64,000 nt of DNA from NCBI RefSeq assembly GCF_000347035.1, contig NZ_ANIJ01000015.1, positions 62,001-126,000 of the forward strand, in the 5' to 3' direction. The first letter of the stretch is position 1; each line of letters opens with the position of its first letter. The DNA comes from Leptospira sp. B5-022 (GTDB lineage Bacteria > Spirochaetota > Leptospiria > Leptospirales > Leptospiraceae). The position numbers and the translations under genes were made by a program. The notes under the pieces are model-generated. The model was not told the origin of the DNA and searched no databases. It saw only the letters and a list, made by a program, of their open reading frames with translations. Shown one piece after another: positions 8,170 through 17,306 of this stretch.

Positions 8170-8187
8170 CAAGCACTCAAGTGCTTG
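8170..8187. promoter_or_regulatory. Perfect 8+8 bp palindrome between divergent genes
   Basis: CAAGCACT-CA-AGTGCTTG lies 56 bases upstream of the sugar-transferase fusion and 39 bases upstream of the response regulator ATG. It overlaps the likely -35 box of the latter, so it is a candidate operator, possibly for the response regulator itself. Confidence 0.5.
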
Positions 8188-8214
8188 ACCTGCTAGTTCT
8201 TCCTAGCCTAAAAT
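8185..8214 (+). promoter_or_regulatory. Sigma70-like promoter for the two-component operon
   Basis: TTGACC at 8185-8190 and TAAAAT at 8209-8214 are separated by 18 bases. Transcription would start near 8221, only a few bases before the ATG at 8226, implying a leaderless or nearly leaderless mRNA. Confidence 0.4.
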
Positions 8215-8225
8215 TCCGAGAACAG

Positions 8226-8993
8226 ATGAAAGCCGAACCTCTCAAAATACTGGTTGCAGAAGACAATCTGAAACTCAGAAAATCGATTATCTCCGGCTTA
8301 GAAGAATCCGGAAAAATAAGATCCGTATTTGATTGTGACTCGGGCGAAGAGACCATCCGCTACTGCCTGGAAGAAGATACGGACGTTCTTCTTTTGGATG
8401 TTAGGCTCGCTGGAAAATTGAACGGAATAGAAACCATTATCGCCATTCGGAAGGAATTCCCTCGTAAACCCGTAGTCATCTATTCCATACAAGACAGCGA
8501 CGAATATTTCAGGACTTTCAGAAGTTCAGGGATCTTAAGTCATTATGCGTACGTTCGAAAATCGAATTATCTTCTTCCTCAGATGGTGGTCCCACTCATT
8601 CGATTGGCTTACGATGGAAAAAGTTTTATAGACCCTGAGATCGAATCCAGAGTCACAGAAGTCAGGGAGAAGGACGAAAATTCTCCTCTCGCAGTATTGG
8701 AACCCAACGAAAGATCCGTAGCGGAAATGTTGGCAAAAGGATTCAGTAACGAACAGATCGCACAACATTTCGGATTCAAGGACAAAAGAACGATTAGTAG
8801 GATCAACGGACAGATTTATTCTGCCTGGGGATTAAACGAAACAAACTCCGACGAAAAAGTGGCCCGTACAAGAGCGGCGCTCATCGTTTTATCCAATCGT
8901 TTTTTAGAATGGGATATAGACGAAAAAATTTTTTACAGGAATTCCTCCGGAGACCGGATTCCATGGACACCTAATATTGACTATAGATCTTGA
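8226..8993 (+). CDS. Response regulator, receiver + LuxR/NarL-like HTH
   Basis: Cytoplasmic DNA-binding regulator of 255 residues. The receiver domain (about 6-125) has the acidic pair Glu12-Asp13, phospho-acceptor Asp58 in VLLLDVRL, Ser87 and Lys112 in VRKSN. After a linker, residues about 160-225 (LEPNERSVAEMLAKGFSNEQ then IAQHFGF) resemble a NarL-type helix-turn-helix; the helix end KDKRTISRINGQIYS is atypical and the tail is longer than usual. An in-frame GTG at 8181 would add 15 residues, but it lies inside the palindrome and promoter, so the ATG at 8226 is preferred. The 3' end overlaps the histidine kinase start by 17 bases. Target genes are unknown; the divergent sugar-transferase gene is a candidate. 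Confidence 0.85.
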   Translation: MKAEPLKILVAEDNLKLRKSIISGLEESGKIRSVFDCDSGEETIRYCLEEDTDVLLLDVRLAGKLNGIETIIAIRKEFPRKPVVIYSIQDSDEYFRTFRSSGILSHYAYVRKSNYLLPQMVVPLIRLAYDGKSFIDPEIESRVTEVREKDENSPLAVLEPNERSVAEMLAKGFSNEQIAQHFGFKDKRTISRINGQIYSAWGLNETNSDEKVARTRAALIVLSNRFLEWDIDEKIFYRNSSGDRIPWTPNIDYRS

Positions 8994-10989
8994 AATCTTA
9001 ATCTGTTCCGTTTTTATTTTTCTTTCCACAAATCTGTTTTGGTTGGGATCCACGACCGGAACGAATTTAGAAAAGAAAAACGCTGCTGCGTATTTCAGTA
9101 TTTTCACTTTAATCGTATCTTCCTTGTTATTCTCCTTTTCTGCGATCTTGGGTCAGAACGGATTTTCGGTAGTTTCTTCTTATCCGATCTTATATTTTTT
9201 TCCGGGATTAGTTTTACTCATACTCATCCCATTCGGATGGTTCGTAGTCATTGTTTGGTTTTTCGGATTTTTAAGAAAAAAAGGGATCTTTCTTTTCGTA
9301 TTCTATATCCTATCCATTTGCCAATTGGTTGCAATCTCCATTCTACTTATCTATAACCCGGCTAAAACCTGGAATATCAGCTTATTTGAATATTGGAAAT
9401 TTGTACCAGTCTCATTCAAATCCGCTTATCTGATCTATATTTTTACCTGCGTTTTGCTTTCCTTACTTTGTTTATTCTTATTTAAAATTTCGGATAATAG
9501 CCTCTCCGAATTAGGAAGGCAAAAGGCAGTCCCGTTCTTGAAAATGATCGGATTTTCTCTATTAGGAGTGGTGTTACTAGTTTCCGTTCTATTCCTAGGA
9601 GAGGAATTCGGGATTATAGAAAATCCGATCTTAAAAGCGGAGAAAGAACCCGAGTATTTTTACGGATTTGTACTTTGTATCCAAGCATTGATCTGTATTT
9701 CTATTTTAGTTTTAGGTTGGGCCTTAACTTCTTATGAAATACTCACAGGCAGGATCTTACCGAAAATCAGTTTAAAACAAGAATGGAAAAATTCCGTCTA
9801 CACGGCCTTCACACTTTCAGTTCTATATTTTCTGCTCGCGAAACTTGGATATCTTAAAGCCGAAATTTTTATCGTATTTTCCTATTCCTTTTTTCTCTCC
9901 CGATTTTTCACGATCCAAAAGAATAAGCGGATCAGCTCCAATCAAAACAAAGTATTAAATAGGATCCTATCTTCCGGTTCGGTCAAACGTTCTTTCGGAT
10001 ATTTATGTAAGGATGTATTGGAGACTACTAAAGCTGCCCTAGTCTTCGAAGGAAAAATCCCTTATATCTCCGATACATATATCCATTATCCGGAAAATAT
10101 TCCACCGGAAACATTTGAATTTTCTAAATTAGATCCGGCTCCCGAAAATCCAAACATTCAGTACCTGGACAAAGACAGGTTTTTAGGATTTGTGATCCGA
10201 GTAAAAATAGAAAGTGTACTTTCAGGAGAAGCCTATTTAATCCTAGGCCCAAAAGAAAACGGAGGATTATTCGCGGAAGAAGAAATTGAAATTGCAAAGA
10301 TCACCGGAACCTGGCTCGTCCAAACCTTATTTTTAGAAGAAACAGGGAATATTTTAGAAGAACTACAAAGAAAGAAAATCCAAGAACAAAGACTTTCCGA
10401 CCAAAAGACCAGACAGATCCTGCATGATGAAATACTTCCGGAAATTCATTCTCTTATTTTAGAGATTTCCAGTGATAGATCAGGAAGTTTCAACTCCGAA
10501 CATGCAAATGCCTTAACGGGACTTCATAAAAGAATATCTTCTTTATTAAGAGAAATGTCGGATACAGGTTTGGAAATTTCCAGAATTGGTTTAATTCCAA
10601 TGTTACAAAAACTGCAAGATAGCGACGCGAAAGATGCGAATTTAATTTGGAAAATCGACCCTAATATAAATTCTAGAACGGAAAATTATCCGCCGGAAGT
10701 GCAGGAAGTATTGTACTACGCATTCAGGGAATCTATACGCAATGCAGTAAAATATTCCGGAGAAGCCCGTTCAGAAATTACGATTCTTATTTGTTATGAA
10801 AATGGATTATCGATCCAGATCAAAAACGAAATAGGAAAAGATCTTATATCTTTACGTTCTTCCGGTCAAGGTTTAAAAATACATAGTGCACTTTTGAGGA
10901 TCTTCCATGGTTCATTAACATTGGAGTTTCCAAATTCTAAGGAAGCGATGATCCGCATCTTTCTACCCTCTTCCGAAAAGGGACCTTAG
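8977..10989 (+). CDS. Membrane sensor histidine kinase (NarX/DesK-like)
   Basis: 670 residues, partner of the upstream response regulator with which it overlaps by 17 bases (TTG start). The first 310 residues contain about seven to nine hydrophobic membrane spans, a 7TM-type sensory module. A GAF-like cytoplasmic segment (about 330-455) follows. The kinase core has an HisKA_3-style box RQILHDEILPEIHS with His483 and Asp484, an N-box RESIRNAVKYS with Asn589, and a G-box RSSGQGLKIHSALLR. The HD-E arrangement is typical of NarL-partner kinases, matching the regulator's output domain. The ligand is unknown; a membrane-embedded sensor could respond to envelope lipid state. Confidence 0.87.
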   Translation: MTIDLEILICSVFIFLSTNLFWLGSTTGTNLEKKNAAAYFSIFTLIVSSLLFSFSAILGQNGFSVVSSYPILYFFPGLVLLILIPFGWFVVIVWFFGFLRKKGIFLFVFYILSICQLVAISILLIYNPAKTWNISLFEYWKFVPVSFKSAYLIYIFTCVLLSLLCLFLFKISDNSLSELGRQKAVPFLKMIGFSLLGVVLLVSVLFLGEEFGIIENPILKAEKEPEYFYGFVLCIQALICISILVLGWALTSYEILTGRILPKISLKQEWKNSVYTAFTLSVLYFLLAKLGYLKAEIFIVFSYSFFLSRFFTIQKNKRISSNQNKVLNRILSSGSVKRSFGYLCKDVLETTKAALVFEGKIPYISDTYIHYPENIPPETFEFSKLDPAPENPNIQYLDKDRFLGFVIRVKIESVLSGEAYLILGPKENGGLFAEEEIEIAKITGTWLVQTLFLEETGNILEELQRKKIQEQRLSDQKTRQILHDEILPEIHSLILEISSDRSGSFNSEHANALTGLHKRISSLLREMSDTGLEISRIGLIPMLQKLQDSDAKDANLIWKIDPNINSRTENYPPEVQEVLYYAFRESIRNAVKYSGEARSEITILICYENGLSIQIKNEIGKDLISLRSSGQGLKIHSALLRIFHGSLTLEFPNSKEAMIRIFLPSSEKGP

Positions 10990-11021
10990 ATTGATATTTA
11001 GCAAGTTTTGATACCGGATCT

Positions 11022-11038
11022 AGTCCAAAAAATGGACT
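11022..11038. promoter_or_regulatory. Inverted repeat AGTCCA-N5-TGGACT
   Basis: AGTCCA at 11022-11027 and TGGACT at 11033-11038 flank five adenines, with CTAG flanking on both sides. It could be a hairpin ending the kinase mRNA or an operator for the monooxygenase gene. Confidence 0.35.
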
Positions 11039-11098
11039 TGCTAGAAAGATTTTCCTTTCAATGATGCGCTTAAACCAAATCTTAAAAAACTCACAACA

Positions 11099-11114
11099 GT
11101 GAACTTTTGTTCAC
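11099..11114. promoter_or_regulatory. Candidate operator GTGAAC-N4-GTTCAC
   Basis: A perfect 6-bp inverted repeat with a TTTT centre, 28 bases before the monooxygenase ATG, where a repressor would block transcription. It differs from the TTACCA operators near the TetR gene, so a different regulator is likely. Confidence 0.45.
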
Positions 11115-11141
11115 AAATATAAGTTAGCCGGAGCTTGGGAA

Positions 11142-12617
11142 ATGCAGTCACAAAACAAAAAAGAAAAATCGATCTCTATCGCAATCGTGGGTACAGGTTT
11201 CGGCGGCCTATGTGCCGCAATACAACTTAAGAAAAACGGATTTCATAATTTCGTAATTTATGAAAAATCAAATTCCGTAGGAGGAACCTGGAGAGAGAAT
11301 ACGTATCCGGGAGCCGCTTGTGATGTTCCTTCTCATTTGTATTCTTTTTCTTTCGAACCGAATCCTAATTGGCCCAGAAAATATTCGGCCCAACCGGAAA
11401 TACTTTCTTACTTAAAACATTGTGCGGAAAAATACGGGATACTACCTCATATTCGTTTCGGTACCGAGATAAAATCCGCAGATTGGGATGATCCTTCCCG
11501 AGTTTGGAAGATCAAAACTTCCCAAAATGAAACCTTTGATCATGACGTTTTTATTTCCGCAGTAGGACAATTGAATCGCCCTGCTCTTCCTTCCATCAAA
11601 GGTCTGGAAAGTTTTAAAGGGAGGATATTCCATTCTGCGAATTGGGACACTTCTTATAATTTTTTAGGGAAAAAAGTGGCCGCGATCGGAACCGGTGCGA
11701 GCGCCATTCAGTTCATTCCGCAAATCGTAAACCAAGGAGCGGATGTGACAGTTTTCCAAAGAACCGCTCCTTGGGTGGTTTCGAAACCGGATCGTAAATA
11801 TTGGAGTTTCGAAAAGTTCTTATTTAAATATCTTCCAGGTTATCGGCTATTACATCGATTCCAGATCTATATGTGGAACGAGATCAGAATGATCGCATTC
11901 CAAAAGAACAATCATGCAAATAAGATCGTAAAATGGATGAGCCTTTCTCATATGAAAAAATTCATCAAGGATCCGGAACTACGTAAAATTCTGACTCCGG
12001 ATTATCCTGCCGGATGTAAACGAATCCTTCTTTCCAATGACTATTACGAAGCATTAGCAAAACCGAATGCAAAAGTCCTCTCTGAATCCATCCAAGAAGT
12101 GAATCCGGAAGGAATAATCACTAAAGAAGGTCTCAAAAAATTCGATACGATCGTTTTTGGGACAGGATTTAAGGCCACGGAATTCCTTTCTCCCATGAAA
12201 GTAAAAGGGACTAAAAACCAAGATCTGAACGAGGTTTGGAAGAATGGTGCAGAGGCTTATCTAGGCATGACTGTTGCAGGCTTCCCCAATTTTTATATTT
12301 TATACGGACCGAATACGAACCTAGCCCATAATTCGATCGTATATATGATTGAGTCCCAAGTACGTTATATTATTTCCGCTTTGAATGAAATGAATAGAAA
12401 AGGGATCCAAGCATTGGTCCCTAAAGTCCGTAGTATGCAAAATTATAATACTTCTTTAAATAAAAAATTTGATAAGTTTGTTTGGGACACAGGATGTACG
12501 AATTGGTATATCAATGCTTCCGGTAAAAATACGAACAATTGGCCAGGTCATACATATGAATATTCTTATAGAACTAGGAAAATCGATCTGTCCGAATATG
12601 AAATTCTCTCAGCTTGA
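11142..12617 (+). CDS. Flavin-dependent Baeyer-Villiger-type monooxygenase
   Basis: Class B flavoprotein monooxygenase, 491 residues, using NADPH and O2 to oxygenate ketones or related substrates. The FAD dinucleotide motif GTGFGG is at 17-22, followed by EKSNSVGGTW; the NADPH motif is in KKVAAIGTGASA; and between them lies FKGRIFHSANWD at 158-169, the Baeyer-Villiger fingerprint FxGxxxHxxxW with Asp in place of the final Pro. Also typical are YPGAACDVPSHLYSFSF and FATEF-like FGTGFKATEF. Soluble or membrane-associated; no signal peptide. It precedes a convergent TetR gene and sits near fatty-acid oxidation genes, suggesting a lipid-related or ketone substrate, though the exact substrate cannot be read from sequence. 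Confidence 0.9.
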   Translation: MQSQNKKEKSISIAIVGTGFGGLCAAIQLKKNGFHNFVIYEKSNSVGGTWRENTYPGAACDVPSHLYSFSFEPNPNWPRKYSAQPEILSYLKHCAEKYGILPHIRFGTEIKSADWDDPSRVWKIKTSQNETFDHDVFISAVGQLNRPALPSIKGLESFKGRIFHSANWDTSYNFLGKKVAAIGTGASAIQFIPQIVNQGADVTVFQRTAPWVVSKPDRKYWSFEKFLFKYLPGYRLLHRFQIYMWNEIRMIAFQKNNHANKIVKWMSLSHMKKFIKDPELRKILTPDYPAGCKRILLSNDYYEALAKPNAKVLSESIQEVNPEGIITKEGLKKFDTIVFGTGFKATEFLSPMKVKGTKNQDLNEVWKNGAEAYLGMTVAGFPNFYILYGPNTNLAHNSIVYMIESQVRYIISALNEMNRKGIQALVPKVRSMQNYNTSLNKKFDKFVWDTGCTNWYINASGKNTNNWPGHTYEYSYRTRKIDLSEYEILSA

Positions 12618-12664
12618 AAGATAAAGAACTTTATCAAAATTGAATCTGAGAACAAAAGCCGCTT

Positions 12665-13321
12665 CTATTCCGATCCAGGAGGTGGTAGTGTCATTCCTGT
12701 ATAAGCGCACTCTATAACGGATAAGATAAATTTTTTCATTTCCTCTTTATCCTTATGAGGTTTTATCCTCCCTTCCATAAAAAGCATCGCAATCCCATGG
12801 ATCATAGACCAGGATGCCACAGTCTTTTCTCGTGTTTGCCCAGGCTTGATCGCTCCTAGTCGTTGTCCCATTCGGATGATCTCATGCAGCTGCCTGTATG
12901 TTCTTCTGGAAACAGCAGATAACGTTGGATGTAACTTTAGATCCACACCACCGAACATGATCCTGGCAAATTGCCGGTTATTCAAGATAAACTGAATATA
13001 GGTCCAACCAAGAGCGCGGAAACGTCCTATAAAATTATTATCCGTTTTTTCGAGTTCCTTCTGATACTCGGAGAAGTATTTCTGAAATCCCCTTTCTGAA
13101 ATCGCAGCCAGCAGAGCGTTTTTGCTTTCGAAATGATGATAAGACGCGGCATGGCTTACGCCTGCAAGCGCTGCGACTTTTCGTAAAGAGATCTCTTCGA
13201 GAGGAGTTGTCTTTAATAGTTCCGTACCCGCAGATATAAGATCCTCTCTGACAGTGATCTTGTCTTTCTTAAACGGTCTTCCCGGTCCCTGTTGTTGGCG
13301 ACTTTTATTCTTTACGGGCAT
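12665..13321 (-). CDS. TetR/AcrR-family repressor of the divergent fad operon
   Basis: 218 residues. An N-terminal basic segment (KNKSRQQQGPGRPFKKDK) precedes the TetR DNA-binding domain at about 25-75: REDLISAGTELLKTTPLEEI, then LRKVAALAGVSHAASYHHFE, with the recognition helix and the Y-x-HF signature. The C-terminal part contains SWSMIHGIAMLF, the WHG-type ligand-binding domain pattern. It is divergent from the FadH-like gene, and the 135-bp gap holds two matched palindromes. The most economical reading is a repressor released by an acyl-CoA or related ligand that controls itself and the oxidation operon; ligand identity is inference. Confidence 0.9.
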   Translation of the reverse strand: MPVKNKSRQQQGPGRPFKKDKITVREDLISAGTELLKTTPLEEISLRKVAALAGVSHAASYHHFESKNALLAAISERGFQKYFSEYQKELEKTDNNFIGRFRALGWTYIQFILNNRQFARIMFGGVDLKLHPTLSAVSRRTYRQLHEIIRMGQRLGAIKPGQTREKTVASWSMIHGIAMLFMEGRIKPHKDKEEMKKFILSVIECAYTGMTLPPPGSE

Positions 13322-13363
13322 GCCAATGATTCTTAATACCTTACATTCTTTGCAAGAATATAT

Positions 13364-13376
13364 TTACCAGTGGTAA
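13364..13376. promoter_or_regulatory. TetR operator site 1
   Basis: TTACCAGTGGTAA, 6-bp arms around a single base. Its reverse complement occurs at 13406-13418; the two centres are 42 bp apart, four helical turns, so two dimers would bind the same DNA face. It lies closer to the repressor gene. Confidence 0.75.
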
Positions 13377-13405
13377 TTTAAATCTTGATTTTCTGATTCT
13401 TTATA

Positions 13406-13418
13406 TTACCACTGGTAA
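13406..13418. promoter_or_regulatory. TetR operator site 2
   Basis: TTACCACTGGTAA, exact reverse complement of the site at 13364-13376, 39 bases upstream of the FadH-like ATG and so placed to block its promoter. Confidence 0.75.
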
Positions 13419-13456
13419 ATAATAGCTTTAATACGGAATTTATCGGAGTTGGCATT

Positions 13457-15481
13457 ATGGAAAGAGCGTTTCAGCCCATAAACATAGGAAGTTTTATCCT
13501 TCCGAATCGGTTCATCATGGGATCTATGCACTTAGGACTCGAAGGAAAAACGCAAACCGCAAAAAGAATGGCGGCATTTTATGGGAAACGCTTTGAAGGC
13601 GGTGTCGGCCTAATCGTGACCGGCGGAATAAGCGTGAATGAAGAAGGAAGAGGATCCAAACACTTCTTCAATATACAAAACGAAGAACACGCATCCGAAC
13701 TACAAAAGATGAACGATCTTCTAAACGGAAGCGGAACTATGTGTGCACAACTTTTCCACGCGGGACGTTATGCGTTTGATAGGAACTGCGTAGGCCCTTC
13801 TGCACTCCGTGCTCCAATCAATCGATATGTTCCAAAAGCTCTCACAGAAGAAGAATGTTGGAAGACCGTAGAAGATTTTGGGATCGCAGCAAAACTCGCA
13901 AGAGAAACAGGATTTGGAGCCGTGGAAATTATGGGGAGCGAAGGTTATCTCATTAATCAATTCTTCTCTCCGGTAACAAATCAAAGAGACGATCATTTCG
14001 GAGGAGATCACAAAAGGAGAATGAACATGGCTGTCGAAGTTCTGAAGGCGGTCGTAAAAAATCTTCCGGAAGGTTTCCCGGTCATTTTCAGAATGTCAGG
14101 GATCGATCTCATTCCAGGCAACCCGACTTTCGAAGAAGTATGCGATCTCGCGCAAACACTGAAGCAAGAAGGTGTATCCGCATTAAACATTGGGATCGGA
14201 TGGCATGAATCAAGAATTCCAACGATCAGCCAATTGGTTCCGCGAGGAGCCTGGGCAAATATTGCGGGTCGGATCAAAGAAAAAACTCCGGGGATTCCTA
14301 TCATTGCATCCAACCGAGTGAACGATCCGATCACAGCGCAAAAAATTTTTGATCAGGATCAGGCTGATATCATTTCTATGGCGAGGCCGTTTCTCGCAGA
14401 TCCGTTCATTGTAAAAAAAATCCAGACCGGCCTGTCGAATCGGATCAACACATGTATCGCATGCAATCAATCTTGTTTGGATCATGCGTTCGTAGATAAG
14501 TCTGTTTCCTGTCTCGTCAATCCCCAAGCTGTTAATGAACTGGAATATGAAATCAGCCCCGATGTGAAGGTTCAAAAAGTTGTGGTGATCGGATCGGGTC
14601 CGGGGGGACTGGAAGCTGCGAGGGCGAGCGCTTCTCTCGGTCATAAAGTTATACTTCTTGAAAAATCCGATCAGATCGGAGGACAGTTCCTTCTTGCTTC
14701 GAATATTCCCGGCAAATCGGAATTCAAAGAGACACTTCGATATTTTAGAAACGAACTTCCTGCACTCGGAGTGGATATCCGTTTAAATACGAATTGTGAT
14801 CTAAAGCTACTTGAAGAATTAGATCCGGATGCGATCATATTTGCGACAGGCGTTAAACCGAGAGAATTTACTCTGCCCGGCATTCATAATCTTCCGGCAG
14901 GAAATTATACGGAATATCTGACCGGGAAATTCAAAGCGGGGAAAAAAGTGGCAGTGATCGGCGGAGGCGGGATCGGCGTCGATGTGGCTCATAAACTGAC
15001 CGAAGAAAACGATCCTAGCTTGGAATCTTATTCAAAAAAATATAATATCGATTCGTATACGAATGCCGTTATCCAACCTCACAAATCGGAAAGAGATGTT
15101 GCGATTTTTAGGAGAAGCGGAAAACATGGGGCGGGCTTAGGACCTACTACTTTTTGGGCTCTCAAACAGGAATTAGAGGCCTCCGGCGTGGAATTCTTTC
15201 AAGGCCTCAACTATAAGGAAATCACGAAAGACGGCTTAAAGATCACTATGAAAAATGGAGAAGAAGTCCTTTATCCTTGCGACTCCCTGATCCTTTGTGT
15301 AGGACAGGAAAAAGAAAGTTCTCTTTATGAGACCTACAAATCCTTGCACCCGCAAAAACAAATTTTCGTAATAGGTGGAGCGAAGGACTCCAAGGGAATC
15401 GATGCGGAGAGAGCGTTTTTAGAAGGATTGAATGCCGCATACAACATTGGAAAAGAAGACAAAGTCTCTGCGATAGTATAG
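13457..15481 (+). CDS. 2,4-dienoyl-CoA reductase-like (FadH family) flavoenzyme
   Basis: 674 residues with the three-part FadH layout. An old-yellow-enzyme FMN barrel covers about 1-325 (NRFIMGSMHLGLEG; active-site region MGSEGYLINQFFSP). A 4Fe-4S ligand set follows: Cys333-x2-Cys336-x3-Cys340-x11-Cys352. The C-terminal part is an FAD/NAD(P) module with VVVIGSGPGGLEAA and, later, KVAVIGGGGIGVD. The E. coli relative passes electrons from NADPH via FAD and the cluster to FMN to reduce 2,4-dienoyl-CoA made during unsaturated fatty acid oxidation. Its operon partner is an acyl-CoA dehydrogenase 13 bases downstream, and a TetR operator lies upstream, both supporting a lipid-catabolic role. Other members of this family reduce trimethylamine or enones, so substrate is inferred. 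Confidence 0.88.
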   Translation: MERAFQPINIGSFILPNRFIMGSMHLGLEGKTQTAKRMAAFYGKRFEGGVGLIVTGGISVNEEGRGSKHFFNIQNEEHASELQKMNDLLNGSGTMCAQLFHAGRYAFDRNCVGPSALRAPINRYVPKALTEEECWKTVEDFGIAAKLARETGFGAVEIMGSEGYLINQFFSPVTNQRDDHFGGDHKRRMNMAVEVLKAVVKNLPEGFPVIFRMSGIDLIPGNPTFEEVCDLAQTLKQEGVSALNIGIGWHESRIPTISQLVPRGAWANIAGRIKEKTPGIPIIASNRVNDPITAQKIFDQDQADIISMARPFLADPFIVKKIQTGLSNRINTCIACNQSCLDHAFVDKSVSCLVNPQAVNELEYEISPDVKVQKVVVIGSGPGGLEAARASASLGHKVILLEKSDQIGGQFLLASNIPGKSEFKETLRYFRNELPALGVDIRLNTNCDLKLLEELDPDAIIFATGVKPREFTLPGIHNLPAGNYTEYLTGKFKAGKKVAVIGGGGIGVDVAHKLTEENDPSLESYSKKYNIDSYTNAVIQPHKSERDVAIFRRSGKHGAGLGPTTFWALKQELEASGVEFFQGLNYKEITKDGLKITMKNGEEVLYPCDSLILCVGQEKESSLYETYKSLHPQKQIFVIGGAKDSKGIDAERAFLEGLNAAYNIGKEDKVSAIV

Positions 15482-15494
15482 ATAAGAAGGGAAT

Positions 15495-17237
15495 ATGATA
15501 GCGAATAATTATTTTAAAGACGACGAAGATCTAAAACTATTCTTCGAACATTTAATCGATTGGAATTCGATCGTAAAGGCAACGGAAGGTGAAGAATTTT
15601 TCGATCACGAACTTTATAAGAAAACGAATAACCCAAGATACGAAATGGCTCCATCTAACGTCCAAGAGGCCGTTGAATTATACAGATCGAGTCTTGAATC
15701 CTTGGGAGAATTTTTCGGTAAAGAAGTCTCTCAACTTTCGAGCGTTATGGATAAAAACCATCTACGCTACGAAAATGGAACGGTGATCTTTCCGGAGGAA
15801 ACTACGTCGATATACGAGAAATTCCGTGAAACAGGACTCATGCCCTTCTCCATTTCCAGAGAAGCAGGAGGACTCGGATTACCTGGAACCATGAGCGCAT
15901 TCTACGGAATGATCATGGCAAGAGCGGATGTTTCTTTTTGTATGACTGTCGCTCTATTGAATCTAGCGCAGATCGTTTCCAGATACGGAACGGAAGAACA
16001 AATCGAAAATTTTGCGGCAAAAGCGGCAACGGGTGAAACTCTTTTTGCAATGTCTCTTACCGAGCCCGATTTCGGCTCCGATCTAAATAACGTCAGAACC
16101 ACCGCCGTAAAAATGGAAGACGGACATTACCGCTTAAATGGAACGAAACGTTTTATATCCCAAGGTTGCGGGCTCGGTCCCTATCCTTCTAGTCTATTAA
16201 CTCTAGCTCGAACAGGAAATGGAGGAGCTAGAGGATTATCCGTATTCTTGGTAAAAAGCGAGGATGTAACGGTTGCTGGAATTGAAACAAAAATGGGAAT
16301 TCACGCATCACCTACCTGCGAGATCGTGTATGAAAATAGTTACGGTGAACTCTTGGGGCAAGAAGGGCTCGGTCTCACCAGATACACTACGGGTATGACA
16401 AATTTTATGAGACTCGGAAGCGCGGCATGCGGCCCAGGAAGCGGAGCCGGAGCACATTATGAATCTCTAAAATATGCGCAAGAAAGACAACAGTTCGGAA
16501 AACCGATCGCGGAGATCCCTGCCGTTGCCGAAATGCTTAATAAAATCCAGAGAGAAGTCAACGCATCTAGACTTCTCACATTTGAAACGGCTCGAGTTGT
16601 GGATATGTACCAGCATCACCAGATCCGTTTGGAAAAATCGAATAAAGAAGATAGAGAGATCCGAAAAGACGAAAAAGTAAAAAAATGGGGAAATCTTGCC
16701 TCCGTTCTTACACCTATCGCAAAATACTATTGTTCGGAAGAAGGACATAAATGTGCCGGCCTCGCCATCCAAATCCATGGTGGAGCCGGTTATACGGAAG
16801 ATTATGATGTGGCTAGAATATTTAGAGATTCAAGGATCAATACGATCTATGAAGGAACAAGCCAGATTCACGTTCGGATCGCAGTCGGAGCGATTGTTGC
16901 GGGAATGACCGGAGACGGGAATTTCAAAAAATATCTGGAATCGATCAAGGCGGAAATAGGATCGCCTTCTAAATTCCTAAAAGAACAATCCGAAATATTC
17001 GAAGATGCGATAACTAAATTCAGATCCATCGAAGAGGATCAGACCAAAGAAAGGGTCGCGGAAAATCTAATGATCATTACTGCAAGATATTTATGCAGTA
17101 TGTTGTATGAGAAAGCTTTAAACAAACTGAAACAAAACGACCAATTTGATCGTTGGTCAAAGGATTGTAAAGCGTATCTGATCGACAGTACGGCTATCGC
17201 AAAATCATGCATTTATAGGATAGAAAATGCGGTATAA
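15495..17237 (+). CDS. Acyl-CoA dehydrogenase (long form)
   Basis: 580 residues, longer than the usual 380-400 because of N- and C-terminal extensions, as in the FadE-like long-chain group. Visible landmarks: FAMSLTEPDFGSDLNNVRT (FAD/substrate loop), RLNGTKRFIS, EGHKCAGLAIQIHGGAGYTEDY, and VARIFRDSRINTIYEGTSQI with the general-base Glu453 at the medium-chain-type position. It introduces the alpha-beta double bond in an acyl-CoA with FAD as acceptor, in the cytoplasm. It starts 13 bases after the FadH-like gene with a GAAGGGA site before the ATG, so the two are co-transcribed under the TetR operators. Chain length preference is not visible. Confidence 0.9.
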   Translation: MIANNYFKDDEDLKLFFEHLIDWNSIVKATEGEEFFDHELYKKTNNPRYEMAPSNVQEAVELYRSSLESLGEFFGKEVSQLSSVMDKNHLRYENGTVIFPEETTSIYEKFRETGLMPFSISREAGGLGLPGTMSAFYGMIMARADVSFCMTVALLNLAQIVSRYGTEEQIENFAAKAATGETLFAMSLTEPDFGSDLNNVRTTAVKMEDGHYRLNGTKRFISQGCGLGPYPSSLLTLARTGNGGARGLSVFLVKSEDVTVAGIETKMGIHASPTCEIVYENSYGELLGQEGLGLTRYTTGMTNFMRLGSAACGPGSGAGAHYESLKYAQERQQFGKPIAEIPAVAEMLNKIQREVNASRLLTFETARVVDMYQHHQIRLEKSNKEDREIRKDEKVKKWGNLASVLTPIAKYYCSEEGHKCAGLAIQIHGGAGYTEDYDVARIFRDSRINTIYEGTSQIHVRIAVGAIVAGMTGDGNFKKYLESIKAEIGSPSKFLKEQSEIFEDAITKFRSIEEDQTKERVAENLMIITARYLCSMLYEKALNKLKQNDQFDRWSKDCKAYLIDSTAIAKSCIYRIENAV

Positions 17238-17306
17238 AACGATCGTACACAAGCCGATTTTTTGTTAGGTCCAAATTCGGGAATTTTCGCTGAAATGAAA
17301 CTGGAA

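Noticed and set aside
8181..8225. Upstream GTG start for the response regulator
   Set aside because: It falls in a palindrome and ahead of the likely promoter -10; the ATG at 8226 begins right at the receiver domain.
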